Program-made: the position numbers and the translations under genes
Shown here: positions 44,970 to 57,026 of the stretch, piece after piece
How positions within the stretch are numbered: position 1 is the stretch's first letter
How the letters are laid out: each line of letters begins with the position of its first letter
The notes under the pieces: generated by a model
The model's input: only the letters and a program-made list of their open reading frames with translations
Databases searched by the model: none
What the model was told of the DNA's origin: nothing
Assembly (NCBI GenBank): GCA_030411725.1
Contig: MU839841.1
Coordinates: 682,001-746,000 of the forward strand
DNA length: 64,000 nucleotides
Origin: Echria macrotheca
Taxonomy: Eukaryota > Ascomycota > Sordariomycetes > Sordariales > Schizotheciaceae
Reading direction: 5' to 3'

Positions 44970-45542
44970 ATGTCTGACAACGAGTACGACGGCGCGGAGC
45001 CGCTGTGAGTTTTTCTCTCCATCTTCTCTGCCAAGCTCTAACCCGCGTCCAGCGACGAGCCCGCCTTCGACGAGGACCCGGATGAGTACTACGAGCCGGA
45101 ACCAGAGCCGGCCGAGGGCGAGGAAGATACCGGCCGCATGCCCGAGGACGAGACGGGCGAGGACCATAGGCAGGTCGTTCCGTCTGGCGACCCGAACGCG
45201 GCCGCCAACTCGGGTAAGGGCGCCAACGAGAAATCGACCAAAGACAAGAAAATCCCCAACGACCAGCGCACGACAACGCCGTTCATGACCAAGTACGAAA
45301 AGGCGCGCATCCTCGGCACGCGGGCGCTGCAGATCAGCATGAACGCGCCCGTGCTCGTCGACCTCGAGGGCGAGACGGACCCGCTGCAGATTGCCATGAA
45401 GGAGCTGAGGGAGAAGAAGATTCCCCTCATCGTCCGCCGGTACATGCCCGATGGATAGTGAGTTTCTGTCTGCTGAATATCGATATCCAAGCTAACAAGG
45501 TGAAGCTATGAGGACTGGACTTGCGAGGAGCTGCTTCAGTAA
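44970..45542 (+). CDS. RPB6: RNA polymerases I/II/III shared subunit RPABC2 (Rpb6)
   Basis: Predicted 158 aa in three exons: 44970-45004, 45053-45457 and 45506-45542, with two 48-nt introns (donors GTGAGT, branch GCTAAC in the second). The N-terminal 75 residues are acidic (EDPDEYYEPEPEPAEG). The conserved Rpb6 fold follows: TTPFMTKYEKARILGTRALQ, ISMNAPVLVDLEGETDPLQIA and MKELREKKIPLIVRRYMPDG. The spliced end YYEDWTCEELLQ matches the invariant C-terminus. Rpb6 is common to all three nuclear polymerases and helps hold the clamp and assembly together. The length matches the family. Confidence 0.97.
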
Positions 45543-46556
45543 AGTTGAGGGTGGCACGACAATTACAAAACTGCATTAGCGTGGGCGTTGTGGTCGATTT
45601 AAATTTGTGGATTTTTTTCTCTGATTGGGTGTAGTTGGTGGACGTTGGGATAGCTATGATGTTGATGGCTCCGTGATCCAAGAGCTGGCAATCCCGCACT
45701 CGGGTTCGGTTCCAGTCTACTACTGTTAGAGCTCCGGGATGAGTTTGTCTGCGAAGGACGGGCGTCCAAAAGTCTGATAGTCGAGTAGCTGCTCAACCTA
45801 AGCGAATCTTGTAATTTGCAGTTGCTAACTCAACCCTACCCATCTGCTATGCGAAGCGCTGTTCGATGTGCCTGTACTTGCCGCTTCAAATAGAGCAGTC
45901 CTCGCTTGCTGTCCAGCGGTATGGGCTGCTAATTGGAACCAGAGAGCAACGTCGTGGTGTATCCATGAGATAATACTCGAACCTGTTGGGGCCATCAGGG
46001 AAATCGAGGCCTGATGCTGGTTCAAGACCCTAATGGGCGGGTCGAAGACCGATATTTAATGGAGATAATGGAGAAAGAACGAGATTGTTACACCGAACCT
46101 CAGAGAAATATTGGGACTTCCTACAGGGCTTTCCGCAGTTCAAGTTATAGACCAAACGACGCATCATTCACACCAGTGTCAAGTATCAGCCCATTAGTCA
46201 GAGTTCTATTGCCCTGTCGCAAAGGGTTTGTTGGCTTCCTGCCCTGTCCATGGATAGAATCGCCTGGTTACAAAGACACCCCAGAACCGTCCCTTCCATT
46301 TTCCCATGCGCTCAATCTCAATGCAAACATGTCATGACAACTGGACGCCGTTGTTCACCCATTCCGCCTGTAGCTACCCACAGCAAACTTGTGCTAATGC
46401 TCAGCCTCAAGTTGCCGTCATCTACCATTCAACAGGAAACCGAGATGCCGATCTCGGCTTAGAGCGCACACTAGCCGGACTGGCATCTGCCGGATACCGG
46501 GGAGTGACAACCCTAGCCGGGCTAACATCCACCGACCTCTCATCGCCAGCTCCATC
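45543..46556. other. Convergent intergenic region RPB6 / RPS3
   Basis: About 1 kb between two 3' ends. No gene is seen; short frames on both strands have no support. The AT-rich stretch after 45540 is probably the RPB6 3' UTR. Confidence 0.5.
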
Positions 46557-47446
46557 CTATTGCTCGGTAGCGGGGGCCTCCTCCTCACCGGCCTGCTCCT
46601 CTTGACGGGCAGCCTCGGCAGCGGCCTGCACCTGGGCGGCCTTGGCACCGTAATCCTGGCTGATGGGCTGCACGACAGGCGTCTCCTCCTTGGGGTCGAT
46701 GATGGTGACGGCGTCGGGGAGAGACTTCTGGGGACCAGCCTTGCCCTCGGGGTCGCTACCCCGCATGATCTTGACCTTGATACCAAGCACACCCTGGCGG
46801 AGAAGAACGTGTCGTGTGGCGCTGTCGATAAAGTCCTTGGCCGGCTGGCCGGAGTGGATCATGAAGCCGTCGGTGAACTTCATGGACTTTGCGCGGGCAG
46901 CACGGAGCTTTCCGGAGACCACCACCTCGCAACCCTTGGCGCCGCTCTCCATAATAAAGCGAAGGACACCATAGCAGGCACGACGAACGGCCAGACCGTT
47001 AAGAAGCTTGTACCGGAGCGACTCGCACTGGGCGACGGCCGAGAGACCACGGTTCTGGACCTTGGCGGCGTAGAGGGAAACCGAGTTCTCGGGGAACTTG
47101 AAGCGCTTCTGGATGAGCGAGGTGAGCTCGCGGATGCGGCGACCCTGCTCGCCGAGCACCTCCTGGGTGTGTGTGGCGCGGATGATGATGTCGGTAACGG
47201 TCGGGGTGACGCGGACCTCGACGCCCGAATAACCCTCCTCGGCCAGCTCACGCTGGAAGAACTCGTTCAACTCGGCATAGAAGACACCGTCGGCGACGAA
47301 CTTTCTCCGCTTGGAGCTGCAGAAAGACCTGTTAGAATGCGATTGCGTGACGGTTGGGGTTGCTGGGAGGTCCGCTTCGAGGCCTTAATTGTGCTGGAGC
47401 CTCATGGGTGAATTTTCACTTACATCTGGGTTCCGGGAGCAGCCAT
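46557..47446 (-). CDS. RPS3: Small ribosomal subunit protein uS3 (Rps3)
   Basis: Predicted 260 aa in two exons, 47446-47424 (MAAPGTQ) and 47316-46557, with a 107-nt phase-2 intron close to the start, as is common in ribosomal protein genes. The product is strongly conserved: ISKRRKFVADGVFYAELNEFF, a KH domain with VLGEQGRRIRELT, then GLSAVAQCESLRYKLLNGLA and SGKLRAARAKSMKF, and an Ala/Glu/Gln-rich C-terminal tail. uS3 lines the mRNA entry channel of the 40S subunit. The codon choice is strongly biased to C-ending codons, as expected for high expression. Confidence 0.98.
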
Positions 47447-48181
47447 GATTGAAGTCTAGAGCTGAGCTGGCGGAAGGCTTCAATTGCGGTGAGGTTGGTG
47501 GAATACCTTCTCGCGATGGTCGCCAACTTTTTGGGATGGGGGGGAAATTCAACCTGCACGGCTTCTTTTTTGATAATTCGTGGTGGGCTTTTGCAAGTGG
47601 CCGCTGAGTAGGGTTTTGTGCAGCCAATCAGGGCACGCACTTTGTGCAGTCCAGCGCCCCACATGGCAGCCAGGCGGGGCTGAACCTCCAATTCTCACCG
47701 CCTTTGACTTATCGCCCCGTTATCAGCGAGCTTCCCTGTTGCGCTTACCTGGATCTCCAACGCCAAAGTGGGGGTTTAAGCTTGGAGTAGAGTGTCGAGA
47801 CGGTCAGTGGACGTCGTCACTTGCCCACTTTGCCTCACTAAGACCTCGCCGGCTCATCGTGGCACATCTCGAACCTGGCCGTCGAAGCGCGAGAACTATA
47901 TATGGGACACCTGACCATGTCTGCGCCCATTTAGCGCCCCTTCTGAGAGGACGCACCCCGCTGCCGGCCATTTCCTGCCCGAATTCCTGCGTGTCCCAAC
48001 CCGATCGAGCTTCAACTATAGAGTCCCTCCCGCATCTGTGAAGCTGAGAGCACAGCTGCTTCTCTCCGGCTTGATCGCGAGCTTGCACTGATGTGGATGT
48101 TGAGCGAACCCGCCAATCCCTGCTATAGCACAAGCATCTTGCTGCCTGGATTCTCTTCGCGGTCAATTCTAAGCCTCAACC
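47447..48181. other. Divergent intergenic region RPS3 / myotubularin
   Basis: About 735 bases with both promoters. A CCAAT box lies at 47624-47628, about 180 bases upstream of the RPS3 start. Overlapping frames near 47.8-48.1 kb on both strands are not credible. Confidence 0.5.
47624..47628. promoter_or_regulatory. CCAAT box upstream of RPS3
   Basis: CCAAT within GCAGCCAATCAGGG matches the binding context of the HAP/NF-Y complex (CCAATCA). Its position about 180 bases upstream of the RPS3 ATG is typical. The function is inferred only. Confidence 0.35.
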
Positions 48182-50684
48182 ATGGCCGCGCCGCAGACAA
48201 AACAAGTACGTTCTCTGGGTTTTGGGGTTGTGCAGTTGCTGAACTCTTCCCCAGCTGTATCATAATATTCAGGCCCTGCAGGGAGGGAAGCCAGAACTTG
48301 GCGATCTGGGCCTGAACAATTTCCACCTCGTGTTCCGTTTCCCCCCAGAATCCAAGACGGCAGACGATCCGGGCCTCAAAAAACATACCAAGCAGGTCTG
48401 GTTCGCATTTCACATCATCTCGCAGTGCACCCTGCGCCTGACGCCCCCGTCGAGCGGTATACCGTCGTCGATACGAATACGTTTCCGGGACTTTACGTTC
48501 GTCAGCTTTCACTTCGACGATGATAAACAGGCCCGCGATGCTTTCGAGTTTATTCGCAGCCGGACTTGTCGGCTGGGTAGTATCGAAAAGCTCCTGGCCT
48601 TCAGCTATTGCCCTCCACCAAACTCGCCAGAGTATAAGATCCACGGCTGGGACTTGTACGACGCGAGGGCGGAATTCAGAAGGCAGGGCATAAGTGAAAA
48701 GTCGGCAGACTTGGGCTGGAGGATTACCAACATAAACAAAGACTACGTTTTCTCGCCAACATATCCGGCTGTTCTTGCCGTGCCGTCCAAGATCTCGGAC
48801 AGTACGCTCAAATATGCCGCCAGCTTCCGGTCACGGTCCCGGATTCCCACCCTTTCATATCTCCACCCCGTCAATAACTGTACGATAACACGCAGCTCTC
48901 AGCCCTTTGTAGGGCTAAGGATGAAACGCAGTATTCAGGATGAACGGCTCGTCAGTGCCTGTTTCTCTGCGTCGACGGATATTGTGGATGCTTCAACGAA
49001 TACGGACCCGAGTCCTTCGTCGAGTCACGTGGATCTCAGCGCGGACAGTACGGACCCCGAGATATCCTTGTCGGAGACAGAGCGAATGGAGGACGAGATG
49101 ATTTCCGGGGCCAATGCTTTTTACGACGAGAAGACCGGCAAGAGGTTGATATACGGAGCCCAGCAGCATAACCTGATTGTGGACGCTCGACCAGCCATCA
49201 ACTCATACGCGATGCAGGCCATAGGGATGGGCTCGGAGAATATGGATTATTATAGGTTTGCGAAGAAGGTGTTCCTGAATATCGACAACATTCACGTCAT
49301 GCGGGACTCGTTGGAAAAGGTCATCAGCGCCATCAAAGATGCCGACATCTCGCCACTCCCACCAAACCGCGAGCTCCTGGCCAAGAGCAAATGGCTCAAA
49401 CACATTTCTGGCATCCTCGACGGATCAGCTATCATTGCCCGCCAGGTTGGCATCCAGCATTCACATGTGCTCATTCACTGCTCGGACGGCTGGGATCGGA
49501 CAAGCCAGCTGAGTGCCTTGGCACAACTGATGCTGGATCCCTACTATCGTACCATCGATGGGTTTATTGTTCTGGTGGAGAAAGATTGGTTGTCATTTGG
49601 GCACATGTTCCAGTTGCGGTCAGGCCATATGAGCCATGAGAGTTGGTTTACAGTCGATAGTGACGCGCTTGCTGGGTCAACGGTCAAGCCTGGAGAAAAC
49701 GATGGCCGCGGGGATGCGATCGAGAATGCGCTTGCGAGTGCCAAGCGCTTCTGGAACAAGAATCTCACCGGAGACAAGGACGGTGCTTCCGACGCAGACG
49801 AAGCGTCTGCTCCGGACGAGGCGAAGCAGGCCGCTGCGGCAGCAGCAGCAGAAGGGCAAGCAACAAGTCTGAAGAATGTTTCGCCCGTCTTTCATCAGTT
49901 CCTCGACGCCACGTACCAACTCCTCCGACAACACCCCACGCGATTCGAGTTCAACGAGCGGTTCTTGCGCCGGCTGCTCTACCATGTTTACTCTTGCCAG
50001 TACGGCACCTTTTTGTGTAATAGCGAACGGGAACGGCACGAAGCAAAGCTTGCGGAGCGGACGCGCAGTGTTTGGGCGTACTTCCTCGCCCGGAGAGCCG
50101 AGTTCACCAACGACCAGTTCGACCCGGCTATCGATGATCACACCAAAGGTCGTGAACGGCTGGTGTTTCCACGCCTTGGCGATGTCCGGTGGTGGCACCA
50201 AGTCTTCAACCGTACCGACGACGAGATGAACGGAGCTCTGAATGCCTCGGCGGCGACAGCCGAGCGTGTTGCGGCTTATCAAGCGGCGTCTCAAGCGTCG
50301 TCTGGGCTCTCGGAACCTCCCAATGTCTTTGGGGAGGGGAGTTCAAGCCAGTCTGAATCGGCCTCTCGTGGCTCGTTGAGCCCTAATCGCAGCCCTCAAC
50401 CGCCTAGCCTGCAGGTGAGCAAATCGGTGCTCACTGGTGTCGAGTCGGCCCATGCGGCGCTGACACCTGAATCGAGGAGTCCGCCATCGCTGGCACGGAG
50501 CTCAAGCACAGGGGAGGTGCCAGGGACGCTGGCGATCTTGCAAGACAAGATCTCATCATTAACCATTGGCAGGGGGGTGTTCGGTAGCATCACCGGGAGT
50601 CAGGCGGCCGACGACAGTGGCCAGAATGGAGGCCAACATGGCGGTGGGGAGCCGGCCGCCCAGGAGATGAATAGTATGCATTGA
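48182..50684 (+). CDS. YMR1: Myotubularin-type phosphoinositide 3-phosphatase
   Basis: Predicted 817 aa: exon 1 48182-48205 (MAAPQTKQ), a 49-nt intron and exon 2 48255-50684. An alternative in-frame acceptor at 48272 would drop six residues. The N-terminal PH-GRAM domain (about 10-130) includes LNNFHLVFRFPPESK. The phosphatase core has GWRITNINKDY, NLIVDARPAINSYAMQAIG and the active-site loop VLIHCSDGWDRTSQ, with catalytic Cys417 and Arg423 (CX5R). Acidic and poly-Ala inserts lie around residues 510-540. The C-terminal 150 residues are disordered and Ser-rich. Ymr1 removes the 3-phosphate of PI3P and controls endosomal/vacuolar PI3P. The essential CX5R residues are intact, so an active enzyme is predicted. 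Confidence 0.92.
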
Positions 50685-51493
50685 GAGGGGGCCTCTTTAT
50701 GGAGCAATGGATAAATCTCCAATATCAACATCTCGAGTTATTGTTAAACAGATAGAGAGGACGCGCACACACGCAGCATGTTAGAAGAAGCAGTGGTGGC
50801 GTTCGGTGTTGATAACCAGGAGACAGCCCTGGGGGAGAGCGGCCCTAATGTTAGTGTCAAAAAGCTGCAGCGTTGTGACAACCTGCTGGAGGATAGGAAA
50901 TGATAAAACCTGCAAGCGGAGATGTGAGTGACAGCAGCTCTTGCTCTTGCTGTGGTGTGTTGTTAGTGCGCCACTGTCAAGCCTGCGTGCCTGCCAACCT
51001 GCCCCTCCAGGCTCCGTTCGGCTGCGGTGGTGGGGAGGTGGGGAGCCGGCGGCTGGCGGCTGGCAGGAGTTGGCCAGTGCGCGGCTGGCTGGGGGCAACC
51101 GCCTTTTTTGTCGGGCATTGGTGTGCCGCCTTGGTGTTGGGTGTGGAGGAGCTTCCCTCGACATCGCTCCCGCCTTCCGACCATTACATCAACTCAGCAA
51201 TCGCCAGATACACCTGCCCGACACGGCTCGATCCCTACCTGCGTGCCATGATCTAGGAAGCATCTGCCGCGCCCCCGTCAAATCTGTTGACTCTCGAGCC
51301 CGACGTGCGGCCGTCTCATCCCCGAATAAAAACCCCCCCTCCTTTCCGCACTAGGTTAAGCCCCTTCGTTTGATTGCATCACGCCCGCCGCCGCACGCGA
51401 TCAGGCCCCAAGTCAACACCACAACTCTCGATATCGAACCCCCGACGCCTCGTTCGCGACCCCGCGCTTCCCCCCGCCAACATCTCGCCCACC
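50685..51493. other. Intergenic between myotubularin and the PP2A A-subunit gene
   Basis: About 810 bases: the 3' UTR of the phosphatase gene, then the promoter and leader of the PP2A gene. Competing short frames here have no motif. Confidence 0.5.
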
Positions 51494-53700
51494 ATGGCCG
51501 ACGCGCCAAATCCCAACGACGAGCTGTATCCCATCGCCGTGCTCATCGACGAGCTCAAGGTACGTTGGCGGTGACGACGCAGCCCTGCCCCCAGAGGCAG
51601 CCCGGATTGACATGTCTCTCGCAGCACGATGATGTCTTGCTCCGTCTCAATGCCATCCACCGCCTGTCGACCATTGCCCTCGCCCTGGGCGCCGAGCGCA
51701 CCCGCGAAGAGCTGATTCCGTTTCTCGATGGTTTGACCTGCCCCACCCCCTCGTGCTGCTATGCGCGACGGCCATCCCTCGTAGACTGACCGTATCCGCG
51801 CATGACAGAGTCGGTCGAGGATGAGGACGAAGTGCTCGTCGCTCTGAGCGAGGAGCTCGGCAGCTTTATTGAATATGTCGGCGGTCCGTCGTGGGGCCAT
51901 GTGCTGCTGTCGCCGCTCGAAAACCTGGCAGCCATAGAGGAGCCCGTCGTTCGAGACAAGGTATGGCGCGGGCTTAGGCTTGCCTTTTGAATCAGCTGAC
52001 GTGGATTTTTTTACAGGCCGTCGAATCGCTCAACAAGATCTGCGCCGACCTGTCACCCCAACAGGTGGAAGAATATTTCGTCCCTCTGACCATCCGGCTT
52101 TCCAAGGCCGACTGGTTCACCTCGAAAGTGTCGGGGTGCGGCCTCTACACAGCGCCGTACAAGAAGGTGTCGCCGGGAATCCAGGAAACGTTGCGCCACC
52201 AGTTCAGCCAGCTGGTACACGATGACACGCCCATGGTCCGTAGAATGGCAGCAACCCACATGGCAAAGTTCGTCAAGGAGATGCCGGCGGCAATTATTGT
52301 CCAGGATATGATACCCATGTTTCAGCACTTGGTTCAAGACGACCAGGACAGCGTCCGATTGCTCACTGTCGAGATTTTGATTTCTATGGCCGAGGTCGTG
52401 CCCAAGGAGCAGCAAGCGAGCCACGGCGTCCTACTGAGCGCTCTTCGGAGTCTGATAGAAGATAAGAGTTGGAGGGTGCGCTACATGATCGCGGACCGCT
52501 TCGAGAAGGTATGACATGCATCCCGTGGATGGGACACTGGCTGACAATGGCAGCTCGCCAACGCGGTGGACGATGAGGTTGTATCGAGAGACCTGGTTCC
52601 GGCCTTTGTAAAACTGCTCAAGGACAACGAGGCCGAGGTTCGAACGGCGATTGCAGGCCAGATACCCGGATTCTGTCGTCTGCTGGACAGCAACACGCTT
52701 CTCAACGAGATCATGGGCAGCATCGAGGATTTGGTCTCGGATACGTCGCAGCACGTGAGAGCGGCCTTGGGAACCCAGATTAGCGGTCTCGCACCGATCC
52801 TGGGGAAGCAAGAGTGAGCACAGCAGTGTCTTGGTGTCTGAGTTTTGCTAACAGGCTGCAGGACTATTGATCATCTCTTGCCCATGTTCCTGCAGATGCT
52901 CAAGGACGAGTTCCCAGAAGTTCGTCTTCACATCATTTCCAAGCTGGAGCTGGTTAACCAGGTTATTGGCATTGACCTCCTCTCACAATCTCTGCTTCCG
53001 GCCATTGTTCAGCTGGCGGAGGATAAGCAGTGGCGCGTGCGGCTCGCGATTATCGATTACATGCCGCTGCTCGCGAGTCAGCTGGGCGTCAAGTTCTTCG
53101 ACGAGAAGCTCAGCGTGCTATGCATGGGGTGGCTCGGCGACACAGTCTTCTCTATTCGCGAGGCTGCGACGCATAACTTGAGAAAGTTGACTGAAGTTTT
53201 CGGCGTAGCCTGGGCCAGCGAGGCTATCATCCCGAAGGTCATGGCTATGGGCCAACACCCAAACTACCTCTACAGAATGACGACGACATTCGCCATCACG
53301 GTAAGTTGTGTTTTATTATATGAGGTGACACGGCTGACCATTGTAGACGCTTGCCACGGTTGTCAGTCTGGACGTGATTGCCAATGACATTCTGCCCATG
53401 ATGGAGACTCTCACAAAGGACGCGATTCCCAACATCCGGTTTAATGTTGCCAAGACGTACGCGGTTCTAATTGGCGTCCTGCGACGGCTGCCAGACGAGG
53501 GGACCATTTACACACTGGAGCAGGCAAAGAAGCCGTTCAGCCCGTCGTCGCGGGGCCAGCAGCTGATTGACGAGCGAATCATGCCAAACCTGGAGAAGCT
53601 GCAGGAGGATGATGATGTTGATGTCAGGTACTTCGCGACCACAGCGGCCGCCGTGGCGACAGGTGCGGGGGGTGGAGACCCGATGAACACGTCGCCATAG
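51494..53700 (+). CDS. TPD3: PP2A scaffold (A/PR65) regulatory subunit
   Basis: Predicted 622 aa in seven exons: 51494-51559, 51625-51730, 51809-51960, 52017-52508, 52554-52813, 52862-53300 and 53347-53700. The six introns are 45-78 nt and all joins keep the frame. The start MADAPNPNDELYPIAVLIDELK and the run of HEAT repeats (about 15, of roughly 39 residues) match PR65. Typical blocks are LSTIALALGAERTREELIPFL, FTSKVSGCGLYTAPYKKV, DDTPMVRRMAATHMAKF, SWRVRYMIADRFEK and GWLGDTVFSIREAATHNLRKL. The A subunit joins the catalytic and B-type subunits of protein phosphatase 2A, which acts in mitosis, septation and signalling. A poorly conserved Ala/Gly tail extends past the last repeat. Confidence 0.97.
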
Positions 53701-55514
53701 AGTCTGAATGAAGCAATTCTTTCTGTTTGGAAGTGAGGAGCGGAGGAGTCAGCGTATTGATTGTAAGCAGTGTAGATTTGCGTACCCATAGAGGCAGCGA
53801 GCTCCCGTAATAGCATGTCTATCGGTCCGTGTAAATGTGGGTGTCATTGCTGTGGGTGTCAACAACCAGTTGACAACTGGCGATTAGCCCTTTAATCCTC
53901 TATGTGGTAAGAAGTGCGTGTTTGGGTGTTGTATGTTGCTGTCTGTCGTGTAGTCAACCAGGTGACAAGCAAGCCAGCCAGTGTCTACAGGTCTGCTAGA
54001 AGCTTTGAGAAAGTTACCAACTTGTCCAGATAGTCAAACACCCATGTCACCCCATGGTGTGTATTCGGGCGTTGTCTTGTCTCTCTCCTAGAACTAAATG
54101 TGTTTGCAGTCACTCATCTAACTAGGTAGGCAGTCGAGTGATGAACGTTGGTTGCTACGGGTGGGTGGGCGAGTTTCAAGGAGGCGATGGGTTTGTATTT
54201 CTTGGAGATGAACTAGCTGTGTGTTAGTGTATATCTGATTATCTGGCCTTGCGTGCTTGTGTGTATACTTGCTGTGTGTGTACTTACTGTGTGTTGGCCG
54301 AGCCGGTTACAGTCAACCACATCGCTGAGCCGGAGGAGCGTTGGGGAATCCATCTTTGAGGAACAAGTTTATGTCTGCTTCCTACCAGTTGGTTAGGTCA
54401 ACTAGGTAGGTGATAAACATCGCGTGTGCCCCGTCTGGGATTAGAACGTGTCTAACAGCTGTCTAAAGATCTACTATTAGTCATTGGCGGTGTGGTACAG
54501 TAGATTCCTCCTCTCAAACTAACGGGAACTAACTGGTGGGCAAGACCTGAGGGACCAATCTACCTACCTGCCTTGGATTTCCTCATCGGCGGACTGATTA
54601 TCTACTGTAAGCCATCCGGTCTCGTGTTAATTGGTGTGTGTTTGTCTATGGATAACCTAGGTCTGAGAATTCTCTCCTGTCTGCCTGCTGTAAGCAGTTC
54701 ACCAGTCGGCTGACAACTTAGACTTACTACTCAACAAGCCACGATTCAAACTGTTGAGCATGGAACGGAGTTTATTTTGTTTTCTTGTTGGAGAAGAGTA
54801 TCTATTAACCGGACGGTTGAGTTGGTAGGGGATACCTAACCAGCATATGCTCCCTTGGGGTCTTGAGATGTAATCTAGGTAGTTTGGTGGGTAGGTAAGG
54901 AAGTAGCCAACCACCTGGGAAAGTGGAAAATAGGGAATCGTTGAGCTTGGAAACTAGTTTCATTGTATTAGAAGTCAGGGGGCAGCCACATGTTTTCTCG
55001 TGTAAGAAGTAAGTCGCTTAAACTGTATCTAGTCAACAAAATTAAAAAGTTAAAGGTGATAGTCTACACCCGACTACCTTTATTGCCTTGCCTACCCAGC
55101 TGTCGAGAGCAACCGGGTCCATTTTCTTGCCGGGTTTCAAAAGTGAAAGGCAACAGTCAACGCTTTAAGCCCACTGTCAAATATGTGAAAAAATAAGACC
55201 TGTCTTGGGAACCTGCTAAGCACAAGCAACAGCACGAAGGACCCCTCATATATTGATTGTTGTTTGTAAGGTCGGGAACCGAGGTAACGGAAGCTACCAC
55301 CAGCTCCGTAGTGCTTAGTCTAGTTAACCAGACTTACTCTCTGGACTAGACCACATCCTCTCCAGTCCTGGAGTAACTCAACGCCCCCTTTCCCTCAACC
55401 CATCTGACAAACCACCCAACCGTTCTATTCCCAAGCTGTCAACGACAAACAGCTCTATCCTCTCTAGTCAACTATCTCCAACACCTCAGCCCCCCCTCTC
55501 CTTCCCTCCCTCAC
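53701..55514. other. Long intergenic region with short inverted repeats and CTAGGTAGG motifs
   Basis: About 1.8 kb with no gene seen. It contains several copies of a TAGGTAGG-type motif (54122, 54412, complement at 54560, 54875, 54890). It also has a palindrome CCAGTTGACAACTGG (53866-53880) and a hairpin-like GTCTAG...CTAGAC (55318-55351). Frames are short and AT/GT-rich. Confidence 0.5.
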
Positions 55515-56486
55515 TCACCGAACCTTCTCAAACAAAACACTACTAACACTACTCCCCTTAACCCCCCCAAAGCTAAACGAAGGATACTCAATCCTCCCCA
55601 CCCTCTTCAGTCTCCCCCCTTCTCCTTCGTCCCCCCCCTTCCCGTCAAACCACCCCCCCAACTCCATCTCAGTCCAATTACAACTCGTGACGAGAAAAAA
55701 CCCCCCCTCTCTCAATAACTGCACAACCCGTCCCGCATACCCCTCACAAACCCTCCTGCCCAACCCATCAACCTCCCCACTCAGCGAGACGGCATCAAAA
55801 GTCCCCTTATCCAGCACCAAATCCCATTTTTCTTTCCCTATCTCTCCGTTCAAAACATCCCACACCCGAAACTCGATCCCGCCTGTCTCTGACACAGCAC
55901 GGGTCCGGCATATCTGCCGCGCGAGGGATACGCTCTCGGCAGAGTAATCTACTCCTACTAATGTACCGCTCCATCCGGCCTCGCGCAGGGAGAACAGGAG
56001 GCTGCCGTTTCCGCAGCCTAGGTCTAGGATCCTTGCGTTTTCTTTGGTGATGTTGTTGTTGTTGTTGGTTCCGTGTTGTTGTTTTTCGGGGAATGAATCG
56101 GATTCCGGGTCGGGGTCGAAAAAGGAGTCTAGAAACGAAACGATGCGCGATTCTGCGTCTGCGTCGTCGAACCAGACTGTGCCTTCGTCTTGGGGGTTGG
56201 ACGCGTGGTTTTGGAGTTCGGTTGTGTAGAGCGTGTCCCAGCTTTTTTTTGGGGATGTGTTAGTATATATGTATATCCGTATAGTGTGTAGGTGGGTGTG
56301 TGGTTGGGTAGTCGTCAAATATTTGAGCATGGTAATTCTGTTGTCGAGTGGTTGAGGACGAAACTGGGGTTGGGCGTGTGTAATTGGGACAGAGAGCGAA
56401 AAGGGGGAAGGGGGGAGGAGGGAGACAAACTATTCCTTTGTTCCTAGCTCGGAAGGCTCTAGATGTGTTGGGGGCGTTGTTGACAT
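55515..56486 (-). CDS. EFM4: Protein-lysine N-methyltransferase Efm4-like
   Basis: Predicted 260 aa in two exons, 56486-56431 and 56241-55515, with a 189-nt intron, long for this genome. Exon 1 codes MSTTPPTHLEPSELGTKEY and joins to WDTLYTTEL, restoring the conserved LGTKEYWDxLY block. The Rossmann SAM site is ILDLGCGNGSLLF (motif I), followed by VGVDYSAESVSLARQI. The characteristic DKGTFDAVSL motif comes later, then VTSCNWTEMEL. A poly-Asn/Gln loop (NNNNN) sits before motif I. Efm4 (METTL10 in animals) methylates a lysine of elongation factor eEF1A. The acceptor is an A8-G without a pyrimidine tract, but the restored block makes the splice convincing. Confidence 0.9.
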
Positions 56487-57026
56487 TTTCTTCCTTCTTG
56501 CTTGAAATATATGTCTTGGGAGAGGTATGGTCTGGATCGTGATAGCTTGAGCTTGTAAGTGTCCAAAGTTTGCAGTATGGCGGGGTATCCGTAGACAATC
56601 GTACAAGACGACTACTTGGCAGAACTCAATGTTGGAGGGGTAGTCTCGGTCAAAAAGGAAGGCGGTGAAGACCTAGACCTACTTGGAACAGATTGTCCCA
56701 CCACGCCAAGCTCAACTCCAAGCACCAGGTTTAAAGGATTGTCTATACCTACCCCATACACCCACACACACTCTAGAAAACGCAAAGTGGCTGAGAGTTA
56801 CCAACCGCCGAGAAAGCTCCATCGCCAAGTTCATGACAAACACCAACATTAACGGCGAGAGCTGGATATCATACCAACTAAAATCTTCCCTATAACCCAA
56901 GTGTACCCATCCCTCAAATCCCCCATCATGTTTTCATCCCACCATCATAGCCATCATTCATCATGCGGCCCTCAGCCCGAGCAGGCTAGCCTCTAGCTCT
57001 ACACCGGTTAACAGCCACCCCGGAAA
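56487..57026. other. Intergenic between the EFM4 and coiled-coil genes
   Basis: About 540 bases: the EFM4 promoter and the 3' flank of the next minus-strand gene. A plus-strand frame of 78 codons at 56616 has no support. Confidence 0.5.
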
